Assembly (NCBI RefSeq): GCF_014647795.1
Contig: NZ_BMPW01000007.1
Location: forward strand, 124,001 to 188,000
DNA from: Actinoplanes campanulatus
GTDB taxonomy: Bacteria > Actinomycetota > Actinomycetes > Mycobacteriales > Micromonosporaceae
DNA: 64,000 nucleotides
Direction: 5' to 3'
The notes below the pieces were generated by a model. It did no database searches. It saw nothing but the letters and a program-made list of their open reading frames with translations, and had not been told where the DNA came from. Both the position numbers and the translations under genes were made by a program. Shown here piece by piece: positions 33,293 to 41,500 of the stretch. Numbering within the stretch: position 1 is the stretch's first letter; each line of letters starts with the position of its first letter.

Positions 33293-33922
33293 GTGGCGGG
33301 GGACACCGTGGCCGGTGCGCGGTACCGGCTGTCGTTCACCAGTGGCGCCCTGCTGACCCGGGAGGCGGCGGTGGTCGCGCCGGTGTTCCTGGCGGAGCGT
33401 GACTGGGCGCGGGTGCGCGCGCGGATCGAGTCGCAGAACCTGTTGCAGGCGCGGACCGTGACGTCGGGTCAGCGGCTGGCCCGTGAGGTGGTGCAGCGGT
33501 TGTCGGCGCTGTCCGGCGATGAGATCGAGGCGCTGGCCGGTGCGACCGCCACCGAGCGGGGGCATCTGCTGTGGCTGGCGGCCTGCCGGCGGTACCGGTT
33601 GATCGGCGACTTCGCCGAGGAGGTGCTGCGGGAGCGGTTCCTGCTGCGGGCCCCGGCGCTGACCCACGACGACTTCGACAGTTTCGTGCGCGGCAAGGCG
33701 GTGTGGCACGACGAGCTGGCCGGGCTGACCGCGTCGACGGCGCGCAAGCTGCGGGCGAATCTGTTCCGGATGCTGCACGAGGCCGGTTTCCTGACCGAGA
33801 GCGGCGGGCTGGCCGGGGCGGTGCTGTCGCCGCGGACGGGGGCGGTGCTGTCGCCGGGTGAGATCCGGTTCTTCCCGACGATCAGTGAAGTGACGGGCCG
33901 GGGGCGTGATGACGGCGAGTGA
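33293..33922 (+). CDS. brxA: BrxA (DUF1819) BREX protein
   Basis: 209 aa from the GTG at 33293, with AAGGAGGGG 5-7 nt upstream. BrxA features: YRLSFTSGALL near the N-terminus, EAAVVAPVFLAERDWARVRA, a central helical LWLAACRRYRLIGDFAEEVLRE, and a C-terminal winged-helix-like KLRANLFRMLHEAGFL. BrxA proteins are small DNA-binding members of the BREX anti-phage system. First gene of a complete type 1 BREX operon. The stop overlaps brxB by about 14 nt. Confidence 0.88.
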   Translation: MAGDTVAGARYRLSFTSGALLTREAAVVAPVFLAERDWARVRARIESQNLLQARTVTSGQRLAREVVQRLSALSGDEIEALAGATATERGHLLWLAACRRYRLIGDFAEEVLRERFLLRAPALTHDDFDSFVRGKAVWHDELAGLTASTARKLRANLFRMLHEAGFLTESGGLAGAVLSPRTGAVLSPGEIRFFPTISEVTGRGRDDGE

Positions 33923-34508
33923 CCTGCCGCGGCAGGAGGAGCACCTGTTCGCGGTGCTCAGCGGCAAGCGGTTCCTGGCCATGGAGGGCCTGGGCAACGA
34001 GGTGCCGTTCTTCATCTACCCGTACGCGCCGGAGGACGCCCTGGAGGTGGGCCGGGCGAGGCGGCGGCTGCGCAACCGGCTCGGCACCCAGGGTGTCGAG
34101 GTCCTGGAGGTGGACCTGTACGACCTGGCGGTGGAGATCCTCCAGGCGCGGGGCGTGTGGGACCGGCTGCTCGGGATCGAGCCGGAGCAGGACCGCGACG
34201 ACTTCCGGGAGCTGTTGCAGGGGATGCTCGATCCGCAGCGGCATCTGGCTCCGGCGATCCGGGCGAAGCTGGCCGAGCGGGACTGCGACATCGTGTTCCT
34301 GACCGGCATCGGTGAGGTCTTTCCGTACATCCGCTCGCACAACGTGCTCAACAACCTGCAGAGCGTGGTGACCGGGCGGCCGATGCTGGTGTTCTTCCCG
34401 GGCCGCTACGAGCAGTCGGACACGCTGGGCTCGTCCCTGGTGTTGTTCGGCCGGCTCACCGACGACCAGTACTACCGCGCCAAGAACATCCTGGAGCAGG
34501 AGGCCTAG
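33909..34508 (+). CDS. brxB: BrxB (DUF1788) BREX protein
   Basis: 199 aa from the ATG at 33909; the adjacent GTG at 33906 is an alternative. Typical BrxB sequence: FFIYPYAPEDAL, VEVLEVDLYDLAVEIL, FLTGIGEVFPYIRSHNVLNNL, RPMLVFFPGRYEQ and, late, YYRAKNIL. Its role is not fully known; it is essential in characterised BREX systems. Overlaps brxA and is followed after 6 nt by brxC. Confidence 0.88.
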   Translation: MTASDLPRQEEHLFAVLSGKRFLAMEGLGNEVPFFIYPYAPEDALEVGRARRRLRNRLGTQGVEVLEVDLYDLAVEILQARGVWDRLLGIEPEQDRDDFRELLQGMLDPQRHLAPAIRAKLAERDCDIVFLTGIGEVFPYIRSHNVLNNLQSVVTGRPMLVFFPGRYEQSDTLGSSLVLFGRLTDDQYYRAKNILEQEA

Positions 34509-34514
34509 ATCCGG

Positions 34515-37500
34515 ATGAGGCTCAACGAGATCTTCGCCAAGGACGTGCAGCGCCCGATCGAGGGCGTGATCAAGGCGGACGACGTCGCGCACCTCGGTAC
34601 CGAGGTGGACGAGTACGTGCTCACCAACGAGGCGGCCAAGGGCCTGGAGCTGCTGCTCGAGGCGTACACGAACTACACCACCGCCAACGGCGTGTGGATC
34701 TCCGGCTTCTTCGGCTCCGGTAAGTCGCACCTGCTCAAGATGCTGGCCCACCTGCTCGGCGAGGTGGACGGGCAGCGGTTTCCGCGGGAGCGGGTGTCGG
34801 CGAGTTTCCGGGAGAAGGCGCACGGGGCGTTCCTGCCGGCGCTGCTGGACCGGGCGGACCGGATCCCGGCGCGCAGCCTGCTGTTCAACATCGACCAGAA
34901 GGCGACCCTGATCAGCAAGAAGGATCAGGGGGACGCGCTGCTGCGGGTGTTCGTCAAGGTGTTCGACGAGAGCCGCGGCTACTTCGGCAACCAGGGGCAT
35001 GTCGCCCGGTTCGAGCGGGATCTGGACAACCGCGGCCAGTACGAGGCGTTCCAGGCGGAGTACGCGCGGATCTCCGGCCGGGACTGGTCGCTGGGCCGGG
35101 AGGAGGGCGTCCTCGAAGAGGGCAATGTGGCCCGGGCGTACGCGGTGGTCAGCGGCCAGACCGAGGGCGCGCCGACGAACATCCTGACGAAGTACCGCAA
35201 CGAGTACTCGATGTCGATCGAGGACTTCGCCGACGAGGTGCGGACCTGGCTGGACCGGCAGCCGGCCGGTCTGCGGCTGAACTTCTTCGTCGACGAGGTG
35301 GGCCAGTTCATCGGCACGAACACCCATCTGATGCTGAACCTCCAGACGATCGCCGAGTCGCTGAACACCCGTTGCCAGGGGCGGGCCTGGGTGTTCGTCA
35401 CGTCGCAGGAGGACATGGACAAGGTCGTCGGGGACCGGACCCGGCAGCAGGGCAACGACTTCTCCAAGATCCAGGCGCGGTTCGCCACCCGGGTGAAGCT
35501 GACCAGCGCGGACGTCGAGGAGGTCATCCGCAAGCGGCTGCTGGAGAAGAACGGGCCGGGCGCCGGCGAACTGCGGGCCATCTACGACCGGGAGTCGGCG
35601 AACTTCAAGACGCTGTTCGACTTCGTGGACGGTGGCAAGACCTACCGCAACTACGCGGACGAGGCGCACTTCACCGGCACGTACCCGTTCGTGAGCTACC
35701 AGTTCCCGCTGTTCCAGGCCGCGATCGAGGGGATCTCGGACCACAACGTCTTCGAGGGCCGCAACAGCTCGGTCGGTGAGCGCTCGATGCTGGGCGTGGT
35801 GCAGCAGGTGGCCAAGGACATCGGTGACGTCGAGGTGGGCACGCTGGCCACCTTCGACCACATGTTCGCGGGCATCCGGGCGTCGCTGAAGTCGGCGGCG
35901 CGCCGGTCGATCGACCTGGCCGAACGGCACATCGCCGACGATCCGCTGGCGGTCCGCCTGCTCAAGGCGCTGTTCCTGGTGAAGTACGTGGAGGGGTTCC
36001 ACGCCAGTCCGCGGAACCTGACGGTGCTGGTCTACGACCGGTTCGGGCTGGATCTGCCGGATCTGGCGCGGCGGGTGCAGGCGGCGCTGACGCTGCTGGA
36101 GACCCAGACGTACGTGCAGCGCAACGGCAACCTCTACGAGTACCTGACCAATGAGGAACAGGTCATCGAGGAGGAGATCAAGAACGTCGAGATCGACGGG
36201 TCCGAGGTGGGCAACCGGCTGCTGCGGATGCTGTCCGGGGACGTCATCCGGACCACCAAGCTGCGGTACGCGCGCAACGGCCAGGACTTCGCGTTCGGCT
36301 ACAAGCTGGACGACCAGCAGTACGGGCCGCAGCGTGAGCTGACCGTGCACTTCATCACGCCCGAGTACCCGTACGGTCCGGAGGAGATCCGGATGCACAG
36401 CGCGGGCAAGGACGAGCTGCGGGTGGTGCTGGAGCCGGACGAGCGGGCGCTGGCCGACCTGCGGCTGCTGATCAAGAGCGAGAAGTACCTCAAGCGCAAG
36501 CAGACGACGTCCATCTCGGCGATCGAGGACCAGATCCTGCGCTCCAAGGCGGCGCAGAACGTGGAGCGCGAGCGGGAGATCGTCGAGCGGGTCCGGCGGG
36601 CCGTCGGCAAGGCGGAGCTGATCATCAACGCGGCGACCGTGGTGTCCGGTGCGCAGGAGGCGCTGGCCCGGGTGACCGACGGCTTCCAGGAGCTGATCGG
36701 GCGCACCTACGTGCATCTGAGCCTGCTGGGCGGGCTGCGCTACACCGAGCAGCAGATCGCGGCGGCCGCGAACCCGGATCCGGCGGTGCTGGTCGAGGGG
36801 CCGGGTCTGTCGACGCTGGCCGCGCCGGGCGAGGAGGTGTACTCCTTCGTGCTGGGCCGGGACCGGCGTGGCGAGCAGGTGACGGTGAAGACCGTGGTGG
36901 ACACGTTCCAGTCCCGCCCGTACGGATGGGATCTCGCCTCGGCCGAGGTGGTGATCGCCTGGCTGGTCGGCGCCTCGAAGGTGTCGCTGTCGATGGACGG
37001 CAACGCCGTGCGCCGCAGCGAGGTGGCCACCGTGCTGCGCAACACGCAGAAGCACGCGCACACCGTGGTGGCCCCGCAGAAGGTCTTCGACGAGCGCCGG
37101 GTCACCGCGTTCCGCAAGTTCTGCACCGACTTCTTCGACGACGCGAGCGTGCCGCGGGACCCGCTGGAGGTGGCCCGGTACGGCGCCGGCCGGCTGCGGT
37201 CGCGGCTGGACGAGCTGCGGTCCCGGATGGCCGGCTCGCCGTACCCGTTCATCGGTCAGCTGGCCGGCCCGGTCGAGCTGCTGGAGCAGGTCACCGGCAA
37301 GCCGGACGAGTGGTACCTGACCGGTTTCGGTCTCGGCGACGAGCTGCTGGAGGCCAAGGAGGACGTGATCGACCCGATCCTGTCCTTCCTGGAGGGCGGC
37401 CAGCGGGTCATCTACGACGAGGCGGCGGCGCTGCTCGCCGGGAACGCCAACAATCTGGGCTATCTGCCGGCCGGCAGCGACGCCGAGGTGCGGCGGCTGC

Positions 37501-38009
37501 TGGCGGACCGCAACGCGTTCCGCGGCAACGGGATGACGCGGCTGCGGCAGGCGGCCGCGACGCTGCGGGCGCTGCTCGACGAGGCGCTGTCCGGGGCGCG
37601 GCAGGCGGTGGCCGGGGCGATCGGCGCCCGCCGGGCCGAGCTGGTGGCCGGGCGGTACTGGACCGAGACACCGGAGGCGGCCCGGGTGGAGGTGGCCGGC
37701 GCGATCGACCGGGTCCTCGAGCAGGTGGCCGCCGAGACGCAGATCGCGTTCATCCGGGAGCTGGGCAACTCGTTCGAGTCGGTCGTCTATCCCGGCCTGC
37801 TGGAACGGCTGGTGCCGCCGGCGCCCGCGCCGGGCGGTGGGGACGGTCCGGCACCGGCGCCGGTGCGGCCGATCGTGTCGATCCGGTCGGTCACCGCGGC
37901 GGGGGTGCAGGGCCTGTTGGAGAAACCTGAGGACGTCGACCGGTACGTGGACGCGCTGCGCGCCGCACTGCTGTCGGCCCTGGACGACGGGAAGCGGATC
38001 GCACTGTGA
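34515..38009 (+). CDS. brxC: BrxC, BREX P-loop ATPase
   Basis: 1164 aa, close to the usual ~1200. N-terminus LNEIFAKDVQRPIEGVIKA is characteristic. Walker A GFFGSGKS (64-71) lies in a large ORC/Cdc6-like AAA domain (FFVDEVGQFIG as a Walker B-like segment), followed by long helical regions. It is thought to use ATP to couple phage recognition to the block on replication. The stop overlaps the GTG of pglX by 3 nt (GTGA), so the pair is translationally coupled. The Walker motifs appear intact. Confidence 0.92.
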   Translation: MRLNEIFAKDVQRPIEGVIKADDVAHLGTEVDEYVLTNEAAKGLELLLEAYTNYTTANGVWISGFFGSGKSHLLKMLAHLLGEVDGQRFPRERVSASFREKAHGAFLPALLDRADRIPARSLLFNIDQKATLISKKDQGDALLRVFVKVFDESRGYFGNQGHVARFERDLDNRGQYEAFQAEYARISGRDWSLGREEGVLEEGNVARAYAVVSGQTEGAPTNILTKYRNEYSMSIEDFADEVRTWLDRQPAGLRLNFFVDEVGQFIGTNTHLMLNLQTIAESLNTRCQGRAWVFVTSQEDMDKVVGDRTRQQGNDFSKIQARFATRVKLTSADVEEVIRKRLLEKNGPGAGELRAIYDRESANFKTLFDFVDGGKTYRNYADEAHFTGTYPFVSYQFPLFQAAIEGISDHNVFEGRNSSVGERSMLGVVQQVAKDIGDVEVGTLATFDHMFAGIRASLKSAARRSIDLAERHIADDPLAVRLLKALFLVKYVEGFHASPRNLTVLVYDRFGLDLPDLARRVQAALTLLETQTYVQRNGNLYEYLTNEEQVIEEEIKNVEIDGSEVGNRLLRMLSGDVIRTTKLRYARNGQDFAFGYKLDDQQYGPQRELTVHFITPEYPYGPEEIRMHSAGKDELRVVLEPDERALADLRLLIKSEKYLKRKQTTSISAIEDQILRSKAAQNVEREREIVERVRRAVGKAELIINAATVVSGAQEALARVTDGFQELIGRTYVHLSLLGGLRYTEQQIAAAANPDPAVLVEGPGLSTLAAPGEEVYSFVLGRDRRGEQVTVKTVVDTFQSRPYGWDLASAEVVIAWLVGASKVSLSMDGNAVRRSEVATVLRNTQKHAHTVVAPQKVFDERRVTAFRKFCTDFFDDASVPRDPLEVARYGAGRLRSRLDELRSRMAGSPYPFIGQLAGPVELLEQVTGKPDEWYLTGFGLGDELLEAKEDVIDPILSFLEGGQRVIYDEAAALLAGNANNLGYLPAGSDAEVRRLLADRNAFRGNGMTRLRQAAATLRALLDEALSGARQAVAGAIGARRAELVAGRYWTETPEAARVEVAGAIDRVLEQVAAETQIAFIRELGNSFESVVYPGLLERLVPPAPAPGGGDGPAPAPVRPIVSIRSVTAAGVQGLLEKPEDVDRYVDALRAALLSALDDGKRIAL

Positions 38010-41000
38010 TCGACACGGCACGGTTGAAGACGTTCGCCACCTGGGCGCGTACCGCCCTGATCCGTGAGGTGACGGCCCGGATCGCGGTGGTGCTCGCCCC
38101 GGCGTCGGCCGAGCGGGTGGAGCAGCCCAACGCGGTGGCCGCCATGGAACGCGCGATCGCGGCGTCCGGCCGGGACGCGGTGGCCGACCGGGTCGCGTAC
38201 ACCTGGTTCAACCGGATCGTGGCGCTGCGGTTCATGGACGCCAACGGCTACACCGGCATCGGGGTGGTGTCCCCGGCCGCCGGTCTGGTCGCCGGGCAGC
38301 CGGAGGTGCTGGCCGAGGCGAAGCGCGGCAACCTGGACCCGGAGGTGGTCTCCGGGCGGCGTGCGGTGGAGGCGATCACCGGGCTGCTGGACGGGACCCG
38401 GCGCAGCGCCGATCCGCAGGGTGAGGCGTACGCGCTGCTGCTGGCCGAGTACTGCCGGCACTGGAACCGGGCGATGCCGTTCATGTTCGAGCGGGAGGGC
38501 GACTGGACCGAGCTGCTGATCCCGACGAATCTGCTGGCCGAGGACTCGGTGCCGGCGCGGACGGTGGCGGTGCTGACCGAGGACGTCTGCCGGGACGTCG
38601 AGGTGATCGGCTGGCTGTACCAGCTCTACATCTCGGAGCGTAAGGACGAGGTGTCCGCCGGTTTCAAGCGCAACCAGAAGGCCGGGGCGCCGGAGATCCC
38701 GGCCGCGACCCAGCTCTTCACGCCGCACTGGATCGTCCGGTATCTGGTGGAGAACTCGGTGGGCCGGTTGTGGCTGCACAACCGGCCGTCGTCGGCGCTG
38801 GCCGAGCGGATGGACTACTACCTTCCGTCCGATCTGACGTCCTACCCGAAGGTGTCCTCCCCGGAGGAGATCCGGGTGATCGACCCGGCCTGCGGCTCCG
38901 GGCACATCCTGACCTACGCGTTCGATCTGCTCTACGCGATCTACGAGGAGGAGGGGTACGCCCCCTCGGACATCCCCGGGCTGATCCTCACCCACAACCT
39001 GCACGGCACGGAGATCGACCCGCGGGCCGGCGCGCTGGCGGCGTTCGCGCTGACCATGAAGGCGCGGGCCCGGCAGCGGACGTTCTTCAACCGGCGGGTG
39101 GCGCCGAACATCTGTGTGCTGGAGCCGGTGTCGTTCACGCCGGGCGAGCTGAACACGCTTGTCACGCCGACCGGTGACCGGGTGGCCGAGGAGTCGTTCT
39201 GGAGCCTGTTCGAGAACGCGGACACCCTGGGTTCGCTGGTGCGGCCGCGTACCGATCTGGTCGATCGTCTTCGTGGGCATCTGGCCGGGCTGCCGGCCGA
39301 GGAGGGTGACCTGCTGGCCGCCGATCTGCGGCGGCGGGCCGAGCGGGTGCTGACCCAGGCGGGGTATCTGGCCCGGGGTTATCACGCGGTGGTCGCCAAT
39401 CCGCCCTATCTGTACAGCGGCGACATGAACGCGATGCTGTCCGGGTTCGCCAAGCGGGAGTACCCGGACTCGAAGACCGACCTGTTCGCGATGTTCATCG
39501 AGCGGTGCGTCGACCTGGCGGTGCCGCGCGCCTTCATCGGCATGATCACGATGCAGGGGTGGATGTTCCTCGGCTCGTACGCGGCACTGCGTGACCGTCT
39601 GCTCCGTGACCAGGCGATCGTGACGATGGCGCACCTGGACGCCCGGGCGTTCGACACGATCCCGGGCGAGGTGGTCGCCACCACGGCGTTCCTGCTGGTC
39701 AACGAGGGGCATCCGGATCTGGCCGGAACGTTCGTGCGGCTGGTCGAGGAGCGTGGCGAGGCGGTGATGAACGCCGCGTTCCTGGAGTCGGTGGCCGGGC
39801 GGCGGCCGGTATACACGGTGTCGAGCCGGCAGCTTCGCCAGCATCCGAGCGCGCCGGTGGCGTACTGGCTGTCCGAGGCGATGCTGCGCGCGTTCGGGCT
39901 GGGCCGCCCGCTGGGTGAGATCGGCGAGCCGCGGCAGGGCCTGGCGACCGCGGACAACGGCCGGTTCGTCCGGCAGTGGCACGAGGTGAGCGCCGACCGG
40001 ACCGGTTTCGGGCTGGCCCGTGACGAGGCGCTGGCCTCTGATCTCCGGTGGTTCCCGTACAACAAGGGCGGCGAGTTCCGCCGCTGGTACGGCAACCAGG
40101 AGTTCGTCGTCAACTGGCAGGACGACGGGGCGGAGATCCGGTCGTTCGGCATCGAGACCGGCCGGCCGCGGTCGCGCGCGCAGAACACCGGCTACTACTT
40201 CCTGCCGTCGGTGTCGTGGTCGAAGGTGGGCGCCAAGGCCGCGTTCCGCTGGTATCCGCAGGGGTTCATCTTCGACGTGGCGGGCACGTCGATCTTCGCG
40301 TCCGAGCGGGACCTGCTGCGGCTGGCGGCGGTCTGCAACTCGACGGTGGCCCGGGATCTGCTGGCCGCCACGTCGTCGCGGATGAACTTCGAGGTGGGCA
40401 CGCTGGCGCAGCTGCCGGTCCCGGAGGTGCCGGAGGAGACCGCCGCGACGGTGCGGGAGCTGGTGGAGATCCACCGGGCGGACTGGGACGCCCGCGAGGC
40501 GTCCTGGGACTTCCGGACCCTGGACCTGGTGGAGGCCGGGGGCCTGCTGTCCGACGCGGTGGCGGCGAGCTTCGCCGCCGGGGTGGCGACGGCCGGGCGG
40601 GCGCGGGAGCTGGAGACCCGGCTCAACGCCGAGGTCGCCGCCGCCTACCGGCTGGACGGCGAGGCGGACACCGAGGTGTCGCCCGCGAAGATCACCCTGT
40701 TCGGCAATCCGGAGTTCCGGTTCGCCGGCAAGCCGGCCGAGGAGCACGAGCGACTGTACGCGCGGGAGCGTGCCGCCGATCTGGTCTCGTACGCGGTGGG
40801 CTGCATGTTCGGCCGGTACAGCCTGGACGAGCCGGGCCTGGTTCTGGGGCACGCCGGCGCGACCGTGGCGGACTATCTGGCCCGGGTGCCGCGGCCGTCG
40901 TTCCCGCCGGATCAGGACAACGTGATCCCGGTGGTCGACGGCGAGTGGTTCGACGACGACATCGTGGGCCGGTTCCGGCAGTTCCTGCGGGTGGCGTTCG

Positions 41001-41500
41001 GTGACGAGCACCTGGAGGAGAACCTGCGGTGGGTCACCGCCGCCCTGGGTGTGAAGGACGTCCGCGACTACTTCGTGAAGTCGTTCTACAAGGACCACGT
41101 GCAGCGGTACCGCAAGCGGCCGGTGTACTGGCTGTTCTCCAGCGCGAAGGGCTCCTTCACGGCGCTGGTGTACCTGCACCGCTACCAGCCGTCGACGGTG
41201 TCCACGGTGCTCAACGAGTACCTGCGGCAGTTCCGGGCGAAGCTCACGGCGAACCGGCAGCACCAGGAGCGGCTGTCGGTGGACCAGGCGGGCACCCCGC
41301 GGGCCCGGGCCGCCGCGCAGAAGGAGCTGGACCGGCTGCGCCGGATCCTGGTCGAGCTGGACGAGTACGAGCACGACGTGCTGTACCCGCTGGCGACCCG
41401 GCAACTGGCGATCGACCTGGACGACGGGGTGCGGGCCAACTACCCCCGGTTCGGTGCGGCGCTGCGGCGGATCCAGGGTCTCGAGGCGGGCGATGAGTGA
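38006..41500 (+). CDS. pglX: PglX, BREX adenine-specific DNA methyltransferase
   Basis: 1164 aa from the GTG at 38006. N6-adenine methyltransferase motifs: SAM-binding motif I as DPACGSGH (293-300) and the catalytic NPPY (465-468). Further conserved stretches are LFTPHWIVRYLVENSVG and SKTDLFAMFIERC. By family knowledge PglX methylates one strand of a non-palindromic 6-bp site, marking self DNA; the target sequence cannot be read from here. No frameshift or phase-variable repeat tract was noticed, unlike in some pglX genes. It overlaps pglZ by 8 nt. Confidence 0.95.
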   Translation: MIDTARLKTFATWARTALIREVTARIAVVLAPASAERVEQPNAVAAMERAIAASGRDAVADRVAYTWFNRIVALRFMDANGYTGIGVVSPAAGLVAGQPEVLAEAKRGNLDPEVVSGRRAVEAITGLLDGTRRSADPQGEAYALLLAEYCRHWNRAMPFMFEREGDWTELLIPTNLLAEDSVPARTVAVLTEDVCRDVEVIGWLYQLYISERKDEVSAGFKRNQKAGAPEIPAATQLFTPHWIVRYLVENSVGRLWLHNRPSSALAERMDYYLPSDLTSYPKVSSPEEIRVIDPACGSGHILTYAFDLLYAIYEEEGYAPSDIPGLILTHNLHGTEIDPRAGALAAFALTMKARARQRTFFNRRVAPNICVLEPVSFTPGELNTLVTPTGDRVAEESFWSLFENADTLGSLVRPRTDLVDRLRGHLAGLPAEEGDLLAADLRRRAERVLTQAGYLARGYHAVVANPPYLYSGDMNAMLSGFAKREYPDSKTDLFAMFIERCVDLAVPRAFIGMITMQGWMFLGSYAALRDRLLRDQAIVTMAHLDARAFDTIPGEVVATTAFLLVNEGHPDLAGTFVRLVEERGEAVMNAAFLESVAGRRPVYTVSSRQLRQHPSAPVAYWLSEAMLRAFGLGRPLGEIGEPRQGLATADNGRFVRQWHEVSADRTGFGLARDEALASDLRWFPYNKGGEFRRWYGNQEFVVNWQDDGAEIRSFGIETGRPRSRAQNTGYYFLPSVSWSKVGAKAAFRWYPQGFIFDVAGTSIFASERDLLRLAAVCNSTVARDLLAATSSRMNFEVGTLAQLPVPEVPEETAATVRELVEIHRADWDAREASWDFRTLDLVEAGGLLSDAVAASFAAGVATAGRARELETRLNAEVAAAYRLDGEADTEVSPAKITLFGNPEFRFAGKPAEEHERLYARERAADLVSYAVGCMFGRYSLDEPGLVLGHAGATVADYLARVPRPSFPPDQDNVIPVVDGEWFDDDIVGRFRQFLRVAFGDEHLEENLRWVTAALGVKDVRDYFVKSFYKDHVQRYRKRPVYWLFSSAKGSFTALVYLHRYQPSTVSTVLNEYLRQFRAKLTANRQHQERLSVDQAGTPRARAAAQKELDRLRRILVELDEYEHDVLYPLATRQLAIDLDDGVRANYPRFGAALRRIQGLEAGDE

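Noticed and set aside
33882-38021. A 1379-aa open frame on the minus strand across brxB and brxC
   Set aside because: Antisense shadow of high-GC third-position bias; low-complexity His/Arg/Gln-rich text, no ribosome site, and brxC on the other strand has clear motifs.
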